This document shows positions 1-8,278 of a stretch of DNA of 64,000 bases, in pieces. The translations under genes and the position numbers were made by a program. Within the stretch, counting starts at the first letter, position 1; every line of letters begins with the position of its first letter. The stretch is from the NCBI RefSeq assembly GCF_011040385.1, contig NZ_JAAIKB010000005.1:248001-312000 (forward strand), given 5' to 3'. Under the pieces are notes generated by a model that saw nothing but the letters and a program-made list of their open reading frames with translations, searched no databases and was not told the origin of the DNA. Source of the stretch: Falsiroseomonas algicola (GTDB lineage Bacteria > Pseudomonadota > Alphaproteobacteria > Acetobacterales > Acetobacteraceae).

Positions 1-1
1 G

Positions 2-1372
2 CTGCCGATCCCGGTGCTGCGGCGGCACAACCCCTCGGAGCTCGCCTCGCGCCTCGGCGTCGCGCTCGCCGTGCCGCTCGGGCGCAAGAACTACCGCCTG
101 GCGGCGATCGGCAGCGCGGCCACCTTCGTCACCGCCATGGCGATGCTCTTCGCCTATATCCCCATCGCCGCCGTGGTGGCGCTGCCGCTGATCCTGGCGC
201 AGCTCGGCCTTTCCATCCTGGCGGGCGTGCTGAAGACCCGCGCGCATGCCGCGAGCCTGGCGCAGACGGGTGCTGCGGATGCGCTGGCGATCGAGGCCGT
301 GAGCGGCATCACCAAGCTGCGCCTGGCCGGGGTGGAGCAGCGGCTGCTGGCCAGCTGGGCGGAGCGCTTCATGGTGCTGCGCGGCAGCAAGATGGCGGAG
401 GAGCATGTGGAGACCTGGCACAGCGTCGGCTCCGCCTTCCTGACCTTCCTGGCGCTCGGCCTGTTGTTCCTGGTCTTCGCGGCGGGCGATGCCGGCACCA
501 AGCCGGCCGTGATCGGCTTCCTCATGGCCTTCATGATCGCCAATGGCGCGGCCACCGGCTTCGGCGCGGCCTTCATGGGCTGGCATCCGCTGAATGCGAT
601 GCGGGACTACGCCGCGCCGCTGATGCAGTCCCTGCCGGAAGCGACGGCGGGGCGGATCGATCCCGGGCGGCTCTCCGGCCGCATCGAGCTGTCCAACGTC
701 GCCTTCGCCTATGAGGGCGCGGAGCAGCCGGTCTTTCGCGGCCTGAATTTGGAGATCGAGCCGGGCGAGTTCGTCGCCGTCATCGGGCGGTCGGGCTGCG
801 GCAAGTCCACGCTGGTGCGGCTGCTGCTGGGGCTGGAGCGCCCGCATTTCGGCAGCGTGGCCTATGACGGGCAGGACCTCGCCTCGCTCGACCTCGGCCT
901 GCTGCGGCGGCGCGTCGGCACGGTGCTGCAGGGGGCCACCCTGCCGCCCGGCGCGCTGATCGACACGCTGCGCGGCTTCAGCGAGGCGAGCGAGGCGCGG
1001 ATCTGGCAGGCGCTGGAAGGGGCGGCGATCGCGGAGGATGTGCGGGCCATGCCGCTCGGGTTGAGGACGCCCATCGCCGATGCGTCGCAGGTTTTGTCGG
1101 GCGGGCAGGTGCAGCGGCTGCTGCTGGCCCGCGCGCTGGTGAACAAGCCGGATGTGCTGATCCTGGACGAGGCGACCAGCGCGCTGGATCCGACCACGCA
1201 GGCCGTGACGACGCGGACGGTCGCGACCATGACCTGCACGCGCATCGTCATCGCGCACCGGCTGGAGACGATCCGCGGCGCCGACCGCATCGTGGTGGTG
1301 GAGGAAGGCCGCATCGCCCATGCCGGCACCTTCGCCGAACTGGTCGAGGCGGGCGTGATCGAAGGCGCGTAG
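2..1372 (+). CDS. NHLP-type bacteriocin/RiPP export ABC transporter, permease-ATPase (5' truncated)
   Basis: C-terminal part of a fused ABC exporter in the inner membrane; the reading frame is already open at the window edge, so the N-terminus lies outside. About the first 190 visible residues are hydrophobic exporter helices, with a KLRLAGVEQR stretch like the loop of NHLP-family second transporters. The nucleotide-binding domain follows: Walker A GRSGCGKS, Q-loop TVLQG, signature LSGGQ, Walker B VLILDE and H-loop AHR are all present, so the ATPase looks intact. In this family the protein works with a peptidase-containing partner to export nitrile-hydratase-leader-type peptides. The family assignment rests on motif style only; a general type-I exporter is the alternative. 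The stop abuts the stop of the convergent next gene. Confidence 0.75.
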   Translation: MPIPVLRRHNPSELASRLGVALAVPLGRKNYRLAAIGSAATFVTAMAMLFAYIPIAAVVALPLILAQLGLSILAGVLKTRAHAASLAQTGAADALAIEAVSGITKLRLAGVEQRLLASWAERFMVLRGSKMAEEHVETWHSVGSAFLTFLALGLLFLVFAAGDAGTKPAVIGFLMAFMIANGAATGFGAAFMGWHPLNAMRDYAAPLMQSLPEATAGRIDPGRLSGRIELSNVAFAYEGAEQPVFRGLNLEIEPGEFVAVIGRSGCGKSTLVRLLLGLERPHFGSVAYDGQDLASLDLGLLRRRVGTVLQGATLPPGALIDTLRGFSEASEARIWQALEGAAIAEDVRAMPLGLRTPIADASQVLSGGQVQRLLLARALVNKPDVLILDEATSALDPTTQAVTTRTVATMTCTRIVIAHRLETIRGADRIVVVEEGRIAHAGTFAELVEAGVIEGA

Positions 1373-2020
1373 CTACCGCTCGTCCGGATAGTCGCGGGCG
1401 GGCTTCGGACGGAAGGGCGGGAGCGACCAGCCGCGCCACAGGGCCACGCCGCGCAGCCCGAAGCCCAGCGCGATGCCGGCGGTCAGCGCGATGTCGCGGG
1501 GCAGGGGGGCCAGGCGCAGCACGACATAGGCCGCCGCGGCCGCCATGGCAGCGGTGATGTAGATCTCCTTCCGCAGGATCAGCGGCAATTCGTTGCAGAC
1601 CACGTCGCGGATGATGCCGCCCGCCGTCGCCGTCACCGCGCCGAGCAGCACGGCGGCCCAGGGGTTGGCGCCGGCGATCAGCGCGATCTCCGCCCCCAGC
1701 ACGGCATAGAGGGCGAGCCCCACCGCATCCGCCCAGAGCAGCGCCTTGAAGCGGCTTTCCACGCGGTGGGCGAAGAAGAAGACGAGGATGGCGGTGGCGG
1801 CCGCGATGGCCGGTAGTTCGGGCGATTTCAGCCAGAAGATCGGCGTGCGGCCCAGCAGCAGGTCCCGCACCGTGCCGCCGCCGAAGCCGGTGATGACGCC
1901 GATCAGCACGAAGCCCACGATGTCCATCTGCTTCCGGCTGGCGACCAGCGCGCCGGAGGCGGCGAAGACCGCGATGCCCAGCAGGTCGAGGACCCGCAGC
2001 GCGGTGTCGAAGCTGCCCAA
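1373..2020 (-). CDS. TRIC/UPF0126 family membrane protein
   Basis: 215-residue polytopic inner-membrane protein of the bacterial trimeric intracellular cation channel family (UPF0126, YicG/YadS type). It has two related halves of glycine-rich helices: GFGGGTVRDLLLG early and TATAGGIIRDVV later, the conserved GG-(T/I)-(V/I)-RD motifs of the family. The family is thought to form a K+-selective pore or a small-solute transporter. The start is TTG at 2020, four bases after the stop of the upstream MFS gene, so translation is probably coupled; the next in-frame ATG would remove the first helix. The 3' end abuts the convergent ABC gene with no spacer. Confidence 0.85.
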   Translation of the reverse strand: MGSFDTALRVLDLLGIAVFAASGALVASRKQMDIVGFVLIGVITGFGGGTVRDLLLGRTPIFWLKSPELPAIAAATAILVFFFAHRVESRFKALLWADAVGLALYAVLGAEIALIAGANPWAAVLLGAVTATAGGIIRDVVCNELPLILRKEIYITAAMAAAAAYVVLRLAPLPRDIALTAGIALGFGLRGVALWRGWSLPPFRPKPARDYPDER

Positions 2021-2024
2021 GCGC

Positions 2025-3245
2025 CTATTCCGCCGCGACCGGCACGGCGCGCGCCCGCATCGCCGCGCCCTGGGCGCTGCCCATGCAGAACAGCGACGCC
2101 ACCAGCAGCGCCGCCGCCAGCGGAAAGACCATCCAGGCCAGGCCGAGGTCGATCAGCCAGCCGAAGGGCACCGGCGTGATGGCGCCGCCCAGCGGCAGGC
2201 CGGAGGAGACGAAGCCGAAGACCTTGCCCATCTGCCCTGGCGGGATGGCGTTCTTCAGCATCACGTCGCGCGGCGTGCGCGACGACCCCATCAGCAGGCC
2301 GGACGCCGCGGCGACCGCCGGCAGCAGCCATTCCGGCATCGGCACCAGGCCGAGCGAGAGCAGCAGCGCGGCGGAGGCCATGGTGGTGGACACCACGAAG
2401 ACCAGGTGGCGCGTGGAGCGATCCGCATACCAGCCGCCCACCAGCGTGCCCCCCGTGGCGCCCACCATGTAGGCCGTCAGGGCGAGGGACGCGACCGCGA
2501 CCGGCGTGCCCCAGAGCTTGCCGAGCACCGTGATGGACCAGGCCTGGATGGCGCTGCCCGCCATGGCGGAGAGCAGGAAGAAGGCGAAGAACAGCAGGAT
2601 GGGACGCGACAGCAGCAATTCCCGCCCGCCCGGCCCCGCCGCGCGGTCCTTGGGCTTCGCCTGGTCCTTCAGGATGCGGCCCTGCAGCCGGATCGCCAGC
2701 ACGACGGGGACGCCCACCAGCCCCAGCACCAGCAGCACCATCCGCCAATCCATCACCAGCAGCATGGCCGCCACCACCGGCGGCCCGGCGGCGAAGCCGA
2801 GATTGCCGGTGAAGGTGTGCATGGCGAAGGCGCGGCCAATGCGCGACGGATGGATGGAGGCGCCGAGGATCGCGTAGTCCGCGGGGTGGATCACCGCATT
2901 GCCGACGCCGGACAGGATGGAGAGCAGCACGATCGCCCAGTAGCCCGGCGCGAAGGCCATGGCGGCGATGGACAGCGCCATCAGAAGCACGCCGCCCAGC
3001 AGGAAGGGCATGGCGCCGTGCCGGTCCACCAGGAAGCCGACCGGCGTCTGCAAGGCCGCCGTGACACCCGCCATCAGCGCGACCGCAAGGCCGAGGGTGG
3101 CGAAGGAGACATCGAATTCCGCCTGCCACACCAGGAAGAGCGGCGGCAGGCAGAGCATGTAGAAGTGGCTGAGGAAGTGGCCGGTGCCGATCAGCGCCAG
3201 GACCCGGGCGTCGTGGTGCGGGGCGTCTTGGGTGTCGGCGGGCAT
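2025..3245 (-). CDS. MFS transporter
   Basis: 406-residue major facilitator with about 12 hydrophobic segments. The N-terminal half has GHFLSHFYMLCLPPLF in helix 1 and a short charged loop FLVDRHGAMPF between helices 2 and 3; the second half has the equivalent GGWYADRSTRH. A charged cytoplasmic linker (KDQAKPKDRA) sits near the middle. The layout resembles FSR/nitrate-type or drug-efflux MFS proteins, but the substrate cannot be read from the sequence. It is the first gene of a likely two-gene unit with the TRIC-like gene, separated by four bases. A large inverted repeat lies upstream. Confidence 0.85.
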   Translation of the reverse strand: MPADTQDAPHHDARVLALIGTGHFLSHFYMLCLPPLFLVWQAEFDVSFATLGLAVALMAGVTAALQTPVGFLVDRHGAMPFLLGGVLLMALSIAAMAFAPGYWAIVLLSILSGVGNAVIHPADYAILGASIHPSRIGRAFAMHTFTGNLGFAAGPPVVAAMLLVMDWRMVLLVLGLVGVPVVLAIRLQGRILKDQAKPKDRAAGPGGRELLLSRPILLFFAFFLLSAMAGSAIQAWSITVLGKLWGTPVAVASLALTAYMVGATGGTLVGGWYADRSTRHLVFVVSTTMASAALLLSLGLVPMPEWLLPAVAAASGLLMGSSRTPRDVMLKNAIPPGQMGKVFGFVSSGLPLGGAITPVPFGWLIDLGLAWMVFPLAAALLVASLFCMGSAQGAAMRARAVPVAAE

Positions 3246-3278
3246 GCGGGGCTCCGGGTCTCACGCGCGCCTTCCTGT

Positions 3279-3376
3279 CCCCCACCCCGACCCTCCCCCG
3301 CAAGCGCGGGGGAGGGAGTGCGGGTGGCGCAGCCTGCTCCCTTCCCCGCGCTTGCGGGGGAGGGCTGGGGTGGGGG
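3279..3376. repeat. Large intergenic inverted repeat
   Basis: Two 40-base arms (3279-3318 and 3337-3376) are inverted copies matching at 37 of 40 positions, around an 18-base centre. Each arm also contains a smaller palindrome, CCCCCGC-AA-GCGCGGGG, so the element can fold as one long hairpin or two short ones. It lies between the starts of the MFS gene and the end of the LysR gene and codes for nothing evident. It looks like a mobile palindromic intergenic element or a transcription barrier. Confidence 0.8.
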
Positions 3377-3441
3377 TATTCGCGCGCCACGCTGCGCCCC
3401 TCGCCCGCGCCCGGTCAATCGCAAGCGGCGCAGGGCTGACC

Positions 3442-4290
3442 CTACTCCGCCAGGCTGTCCCGGATCAGCCCGACCAGCGGCGCCACCACCGGGCTGCGGC
3501 CCGTCTCGTCGCCGAAGATCGCCATCTCGACGACACCGAGTGGCGGCAGGCCCGGCACCTCCCGCAGCCCTGGCGGGAAGCCGCTGCGGCCCAGCACGGT
3601 CATGGCGAAACCCGCCTGCGCCGCCGCCGCCAGGCCGAGCAGGCTGTCGCAGGTGAAGACGGCCTCGAAGGCCAGGCCCGCGCGGGCGAGGGCGGCCAGG
3701 GCCCGTTCCCGGAACATGCAGCCCTCCGGCAGCAGGGCGAGGGGCAGGGGGCGGCCTTCCGGCGCCTGCCAGTCGGGGGAGGCGGCCCAGACCACCGTCT
3801 CCGTCCAGATCGGCACGCCGGCCGTCTCCCCGTCCCGGCGCTTGCCCAGCACCAGGTCGAGCCCGCCGCGGGCCTGCTTGGCGCGGAGTTCGTGGCTGCG
3901 CCCCACCTCCACCTCCAGCCGCACCTCCGGATAGGTGGTGGAGAAGCGCGCCAGCATGGGGGCCAGGCTGCGGGGGACGAAATGGTCGGCGACGCCGAGG
4001 CGGAGGCGCCCCGCGACGGGCGGCGCCACAAGGCGGCGCACAGCCTCGTCGTTCAGCGCCAGCATGCGCCGCGCATAGGCCAGCAGCGTCTCCCCTTCCC
4101 GGGTCAGGCCGACGCGGCGGCTGGTGCGCTGGAAGACGGGGCGGCGGACCAGGTCCTCCAGCCGCTTCACCTTCAGGCTAACGGCGGATTGCGTCAGGCC
4201 GAGCGCGGTGCCCGCCGCGGTGAAGCCGCCCTGCTCCGCCACCGTGACGAAGCAGCGCAGCAGGTCGAGGTCGAGGTCCGGGATGCGCAT
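3442..4290 (-). CDS. LysR-family transcriptional regulator
   Basis: 282-residue regulator. Residues 1-60 form the winged helix-turn-helix: LDLLRCFVTVAEQGGFTAAG, then LTQSAVSLKVKRLEDLVRRPVF, the standard LysR recognition region. The rest is the type-2 periplasmic-binding-like effector domain. The start at 4290 (MRIPDLDLD) is chosen because the domain begins there; an in-frame extension to 4386 would run through the terminator of the upstream DUF2076 gene. The TAG stop is at 3442. No divergent target gene adjoins it, so its regulon is unclear. Confidence 0.88.
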   Translation of the reverse strand: MRIPDLDLDLLRCFVTVAEQGGFTAAGTALGLTQSAVSLKVKRLEDLVRRPVFQRTSRRVGLTREGETLLAYARRMLALNDEAVRRLVAPPVAGRLRLGVADHFVPRSLAPMLARFSTTYPEVRLEVEVGRSHELRAKQARGGLDLVLGKRRDGETAGVPIWTETVVWAASPDWQAPEGRPLPLALLPEGCMFRERALAALARAGLAFEAVFTCDSLLGLAAAAQAGFAMTVLGRSGFPPGLREVPGLPPLGVVEMAIFGDETGRSPVVAPLVGLIRDSLAE

Positions 4291-4341
4291 TTTCGTCACT
4301 ATCGCCAATGGATTCCTGGCAATCAATGAGGAGCCCGCATG

Positions 4342-4374
4342 AAAAAGGGCGCGGCGGGTGTCCCCGCCGCGCCC
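4342..4374 (-). terminator. Rho-independent terminator of the DUF2076 gene
   Basis: Perfect 12-bp stem (4347-4358 with 4363-4374) and a 4-base loop, followed on the minus strand by five T residues. It lies 25 bases past the DUF2076 stop and just upstream of the LysR start. Confidence 0.88.
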
Positions 4375-4398
4375 CTGGCCGATCACCTGGTGGGGTGA

Positions 4399-5106
4399 TC
4401 AGATTTCCTCGTCGTAGCCGCCGCCGGCGTCATCGTAGCCCGCGCCGCTGTCATAGGCCTGGGCGTCGTCGCCATAGGTCTGGCCGCCCGCGCCCGGATC
4501 GGTCCAGGGGGAAGCGCCCGCCGCCGCATCCGTGGCGCCGGAGGTCGCGGCTTCCGCCGCCTGCGCCGTGCCGCCGCCGAAGGCGCCCATCAGCGCATTG
4601 CCCAGCATCATGCCGCCGGCGACGCCGACCGCCGTCATCATGGCGGTGCCGAGGAAGCCGCGGCCGCCGCCCTGCTGCATCGCGGCCGGGTTGTAGCCCG
4701 GCGGATACTGCGGCTGCGGGCGGGGCGGCATCGGCGCGGGGCGCGCGCCGCCGCCGCCGAACATGCCCCCGAACATCCCGCGATTCTGCTGCGCGGCCTG
4801 GCCCTGGCGCTGGGCGTTCTCCAGCTCCCACTCCAGCTGCTGGATGCGGTTCTGCATCTCGACCAGCGCGTGCTCCTGCACGAAGGCGGTCTGGGTGATG
4901 CGGTAGCGCGCCTCGGGGTAGCGGTTAAAGAGGTCCGCGATCAGCGCATCGGCTTCGCGGTCCACCGGGGGCAGCGGCTGCGCGGCCGGCTGCTGCTGGC
5001 CACCCAGCGCGCCCCAGGGCGAGGCCGGACGCGCCGGCGCCGCGTTGGCCGCGCCGCTCACCCGCTCCACATAGCCGGTGATGATCCGGCGTTCCTCGTC
5101 CGTCAT
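4399..5106 (-). CDS. DUF2076 domain-containing protein
   Basis: 235-residue protein. The N-terminal half matches the DUF2076 pattern: MTDEERRIITGYVERV, then DREADALIADLFNRYPEARY, then TAFVQEHALVEMQNRIQQLE leading into a coiled coil. The middle is rich in G, P and A (GGMFGGGGARPAP), followed by a hydrophobic Gly-rich segment (GRGFLGTAMMTAVGVAGGMMLGNALMG) that may insert in or contact a membrane. The C-terminus is acidic and Gly/Asp/Tyr-rich. Function of the family is unknown; it is described as periplasmic or envelope-associated, though no signal peptide is visible here. It is monocistronic with a strong terminator. Confidence 0.85.
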   Translation of the reverse strand: MTDEERRIITGYVERVSGAANAAPARPASPWGALGGQQQPAAQPLPPVDREADALIADLFNRYPEARYRITQTAFVQEHALVEMQNRIQQLEWELENAQRQGQAAQQNRGMFGGMFGGGGARPAPMPPRPQPQYPPGYNPAAMQQGGGRGFLGTAMMTAVGVAGGMMLGNALMGAFGGGTAQAAEAATSGATDAAAGASPWTDPGAGGQTYGDDAQAYDSGAGYDDAGGGYDEEI

Positions 5107-5269
5107 GTCTCTCTCGTTCCCTGTCAGGAAGTCCGGCCGCGTCGCGGTCCGGGCGGGCGGGTGGGGCCGGCGGGTTGCCCGCGTTACCTTACCGGCTTGT
5201 AACCTGCACCGAAGGTGGCCCGCCGCCGCTCCGTTTTCAAGCGGGGAGGAGGTGTCGAAGCGTGACCGT

Positions 5270-5698
5270 TCAGGGAACGATCCTCGCGGGCAGGTTCAGG
5301 CGCCGCCATTCGATGGCCGGGCAGCGATCCATCACCACCACAAGCCCCGCCGCGCGGGCCCGTTCCGCCGCGGCCTGGTCCACCACGCCGAGTTGCAGCC
5401 AGACCGATTTCGCGCCGAGCGCGATCGCCTCATCCACCACCGCGCCGGCTTCCGCGCTGCGGCGGAAGATGTCCACCATGTCGAGCGGCGCGGCCTCCGC
5501 CAGGCTTGCTGCCACCGGCCGGCCGTGAATGGCCTTGCCGGGCAGGGTCGGGTTCACCGGCGTCGCGTCATAGCCGCGCGCGAGCAGGAAGCCGAAGACG
5601 CCATGGCTCGGCCGGTCGGGCCGGTCGGAGGCGCCGACCACGGCGATGCGCCGGGTCTTCAGCAGCAGGTCGCGGATGGTGTCGTCGGTCGTCGTCAT
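5270..5698 (-). CDS. CoA-binding domain protein (YccU-like)
   Basis: 142-residue single-domain Rossmann protein. The N-terminal IAVVGASDRPDRPSHGV is the nucleotide-binding loop of the CoA-binding family related to succinyl-CoA ligase alpha; further on are YDATPVNPTLPG and SVWLQLGVVDQAA, also typical, ending with MDRCPAIEWRRL. Members of this family are small cytosolic CoA-binding proteins of unknown exact role. The start at 5698 (MTTTDD) is preferred over an upstream ATG at 5722 because homologous proteins start close to the domain. It diverges from the OmpA-domain gene. Confidence 0.87.
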   Translation of the reverse strand: MTTTDDTIRDLLLKTRRIAVVGASDRPDRPSHGVFGFLLARGYDATPVNPTLPGKAIHGRPVAASLAEAAPLDMVDIFRRSAEAGAVVDEAIALGAKSVWLQLGVVDQAAAERARAAGLVVVMDRCPAIEWRRLNLPARIVP

Positions 5699-5802
5699 GG
5701 CGATGTTCTGCGCCCTTCGCATCGGGCCGGGAAGGGTGGCCGCGAAGCGGATGAAACAATGCCGCGATTGCCCGGTTTCCGCCGCGCGCGGAATGATGCC
5801 GC

Positions 5803-6777
5803 ATGCGCCTGCTCCTGCTCCTCGCCGCCCTCCTCCTTTCCGCGCCGGCGCTGGCGCAGCCGCGGCCCGCGCCGGATGTCGCCGGCGGGCGGGACCATCC
5901 GCTGGTCGGGCGCTACGAGGGGTCCTTCATCCGCCACTACCGCGCGCGGGACTATGACGAGTTCCGCATGATCAACCGCCCCGTCTTCGGCCGCGACACG
6001 CGGGAGACGGGGTCGCGCGTGAATGACCGCAACTCCACCCCCGTTGCCGGCCGCGCCTTCCGGCTGCGCTATGAGGGGCCGGAGGGGCGCTCCCCGCTTG
6101 AGGTCATGCGCAACCACCAGGAGAAGCTGGCGGCGAATGGGTTCGAGACGCTCTTCGCCTGCCGCGCCCAGGAATGCGGCGATCGGTCCGATTTCTGGTT
6201 CGCGGTGGTGGAAGGCGTGCAGGGCCCGGGGCCGGGCCTGGCGCCGGGCTGGGAGAACCAGCTCTACACCCTGGCCAGGCTGACGCGGCCGGAGGGCGAC
6301 GTGCATGTCGCGATCCTCGCCGTGGCGCAGGGGCAGCGGACGCAGGTGCTGGTGGATGTGGTGGAAAGCCGGCCGATGCAGGGCGGGCGCATCACCTTCG
6401 TCGATGCCTCCGCCATGCAGCAGGCGGTGGAGCGGACCGGGCGCGTCGCGCTCTATGGCATCCAGTTCGGCTTCGACAGCGCGGAGATCCTGCCCGCCTC
6501 GCGCCCGACGCTGGAGGAGATCGCGAGGTTCCTGCGGGCCAATCCCGCGATGAACGTGATCGTCGCCGGGCATACGGATGGCCAGGGCGCCTTCGACTAC
6601 AATGTCCAGCTTTCGACGCGCCGGGCGCAATCGGTGGTGGCGGCGCTGACGCGGGAATGGGGCATTGCGGCCGCGCGCCTCACGCCCTTCGGCGTCGGCA
6701 TGGCGGCGCCCATCGCCAGCAACGACAACGATGCGGGCCGGCAGCAGAACCGGCGCGTGGAGATCGTGAAGCGGTAG
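5803..6777 (+). CDS. OmpA-family outer membrane/periplasmic protein
   Basis: 324 residues. A clear Sec signal peptide (MRLLLLLAALLLSAPALAQ) covers residues 1-19. Residues about 30-200 form a domain resembling DUF4892, containing GYG-poor beta-rich sequence and two cysteines (ACRAQECGD) likely to form a disulfide in the periplasm. The C-terminal 110 residues are an OmpA peptidoglycan-binding domain: IQFGFDSAEILP, VAGHTDGQGAFDYN, LSTRRAQSV and NRRVEIV, including the Asp and Arg that bind diaminopimelate. The role is probably anchoring to or maintaining the cell wall. It stands upstream of RidA with a 59-base gap. Confidence 0.88.
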   Translation: MRLLLLLAALLLSAPALAQPRPAPDVAGGRDHPLVGRYEGSFIRHYRARDYDEFRMINRPVFGRDTRETGSRVNDRNSTPVAGRAFRLRYEGPEGRSPLEVMRNHQEKLAANGFETLFACRAQECGDRSDFWFAVVEGVQGPGPGLAPGWENQLYTLARLTRPEGDVHVAILAVAQGQRTQVLVDVVESRPMQGGRITFVDASAMQQAVERTGRVALYGIQFGFDSAEILPASRPTLEEIARFLRANPAMNVIVAGHTDGQGAFDYNVQLSTRRAQSVVAALTREWGIAAARLTPFGVGMAAPIASNDNDAGRQQNRRVEIVKR

Positions 6778-6836
6778 CCCTTCCCTCGCCCGGCAATCGG
6801 TTGCACGCTTCCCGTACCGATCCGAGAGGGAGCGTC

Positions 6837-7235
6837 ATGAGCCTGGTCGTCGAACACCTCGAAGGCACGGATTTCCAGAAATCCCGCGCCTTCTCGCCTG
6901 CCGTCATCACCGCCGGCGGCCGCACCGTCTGGCTCTCCGGCCAGACCGCGACGCAGGACCTGGAGGGCCGCGACATCAACTGGGATTTCGAGAAGCAGGT
7001 GCGCACCTGCTACGCGCTGATCGACCGCACGCTGCGGCGCGCGGGTGGCGACCTGTCGAGCCTCGTCTGGACCACGGTCTATATCCTCGACCCCCGCCAT
7101 GGCGACCAGCTGGTGAAGCTGCGGGCGGAGCATTTTCCGGGGGGCAAATTCCCGTGCAGTGCGCTGCTGACCGTCAGCGCCTTCGCGCGGCCGGGCATCG
7201 TGGTGGAGATCCAGGGCATCGGGGTGGTGCCATGA
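6837..7235 (+). CDS. RidA/YjgF-family protein
   Basis: 132-residue protein of the RidA superfamily, which hydrolyses reactive enamine/imine intermediates or acts on related amino-acid catabolites. Seen here: TVWLSGQTATQD, DFEKQVRTCYALIDRTLRRAG and a C-terminal SALLTVSAFARPGIVVEIQG. The family's usual catalytic Arg in the R-(S/A/C)-(A/T) motif is replaced by an S-A-L context, so it may belong to a non-deaminating RidA subgroup. A good ribosome site (GAGAGGGAG) precedes the ATG at 6837; longer in-frame extensions are shadow of the OmpA gene. It overlaps the next gene by ATGA, so it is co-translated with a Bug receptor. Confidence 0.85.
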   Translation: MSLVVEHLEGTDFQKSRAFSPAVITAGGRTVWLSGQTATQDLEGRDINWDFEKQVRTCYALIDRTLRRAGGDLSSLVWTTVYILDPRHGDQLVKLRAEHFPGGKFPCSALLTVSAFARPGIVVEIQGIGVVP

Positions 7236-8197
7236 ACCGCCGGTCGCTGCTTCTGGCCGCACCCGCGCTGGCCCTGGCCGGCGCGGCGCGCGCGCAATCC
7301 TTCCCGACGCGCCCCATCCGCATCATCGTCACGATCGGTGCGGGATCGGCCGCCGATATCCTGACGCGCGCCCTGGCCGACGAACTCGGGCGGCGGCTCG
7401 GGCAGTCCGTCGTGGTGGAGAACCGGCCTGGTGCCGGCGGCAACATCGCCGGCGAGGTGGTGAGGCGCGCCGATCCGGATGGCCACACGCTGCTGATGGC
7501 GACGGTCTCCACCCATGGCATCAACCCCGCGCTCTACCGCACCATGCCCTTCGATCCGGTGGCGGATTTCGCGCCCGTCACCCTGGCGGCGACGAGCCCC
7601 AACGTGCTGGTGGTGCATCCCGACAGCCCCTATCGCACGGTGCAGGACATCGTCGCCGCGGCGCGGGCCAGGCCGGGGGAGCTGACCTATTCCTCCGGCG
7701 GATCGGGCACGTCCCAGCATCTGGGCGGCGCGGTGCTGGAACAGATGACGGGCACGCGGCTGACGCATGTGCCCTTCCGATCCGCGCCGGAGAGCATCAA
7801 TGCGGTGCTCGGCCAGCAGACCACGATGACCTTCGCCTCCGTGCCCGCGGCGCTCGGCATGGCGCAGGGCGGGCGGCTGCGGCCGATCGGGCTCTCCGGG
7901 CTTCGGCCGATGGCGACCTGGCCGGAGGTGAAGCCGCTGGCTGAATTGGGCCTGCCGGGCTTCGACGTCACGGCCTGGTTCGGGCTGGTGGCGCCGGCGC
8001 GGACGCCGGCCCCGGTCATCGAGCAGATCAACGCGGCGACGCGCGCTGCGCTGGAGGTGCCCGCGGTGCGGGAGAGGCTGGCGGGGCAGGGGATGCAGGT
8101 GCTGGAAGGCGGCCCGGCGGAGTTCGGTGCCTTCATCCGCAGCGAGATCGCGCGCTGGGCGCCGATCGTGCGGGCGAGTGGGGCGACGGCGGATTGA
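7232..8197 (+). CDS. Bug/TctC-type tripartite tricarboxylate transporter receptor
   Basis: 321-residue periplasmic binding protein. The signal peptide is at residues 1-22 (MNRRSLLLAAPALALAGAARA, with a twin-arginine). The mature protein shows the Bug hallmarks: FPTRPIRIIVTIGAGSAADI, VVVENRPGAGGNIA, ADPDGHTLL, then YSSGGSGTSQHL and THVPFRS. Such proteins capture carboxylates or amides for a TctAB membrane pair, which is absent here, so it is an orphan receptor or shares a distant permease. The ATGA overlap with RidA suggests the ligand is tied to imine/amide metabolism, which is inference. Confidence 0.92.
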   Translation: MNRRSLLLAAPALALAGAARAQSFPTRPIRIIVTIGAGSAADILTRALADELGRRLGQSVVVENRPGAGGNIAGEVVRRADPDGHTLLMATVSTHGINPALYRTMPFDPVADFAPVTLAATSPNVLVVHPDSPYRTVQDIVAAARARPGELTYSSGGSGTSQHLGGAVLEQMTGTRLTHVPFRSAPESINAVLGQQTTMTFASVPAALGMAQGGRLRPIGLSGLRPMATWPEVKPLAELGLPGFDVTAWFGLVAPARTPAPVIEQINAATRAALEVPAVRERLAGQGMQVLEGGPAEFGAFIRSEIARWAPIVRASGATAD

Positions 8198-8205
8198 TCT
8201 GTCCG

Positions 8206-8265
8206 AAGGGGGAGCGCTGCTCCCCCTTCAACCCCCACGCCAGGGTCCAGCGGGACCCTGGACCG
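8206..8265 (+). repeat. Two-hairpin intergenic repeat, copy A
   Basis: Hairpin 1 is a perfect palindrome at 8206-8228 (AAGGGGGAGC, GCT, GCTCCCCCTT); a linker with ACCCCCACG follows; hairpin 2 pairs 8240-8247 with 8254-8261 and ends in GGACCG. The same scaffold recurs at 27157, 35466 and, inverted, 35558, with a looser relative at 11350. It sits between two convergent genes and may also terminate both. Confidence 0.8.
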
Positions 8266-8278
8266 CGAGGTTCGGGCG

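Noticed and set aside
1746-3656. 636-codon plus-strand frame over the MFS/TRIC region
   Set aside because: Arg/Gln/His-rich antisense of real minus-strand genes, with no domain or start signal; typical high-GC shadow.
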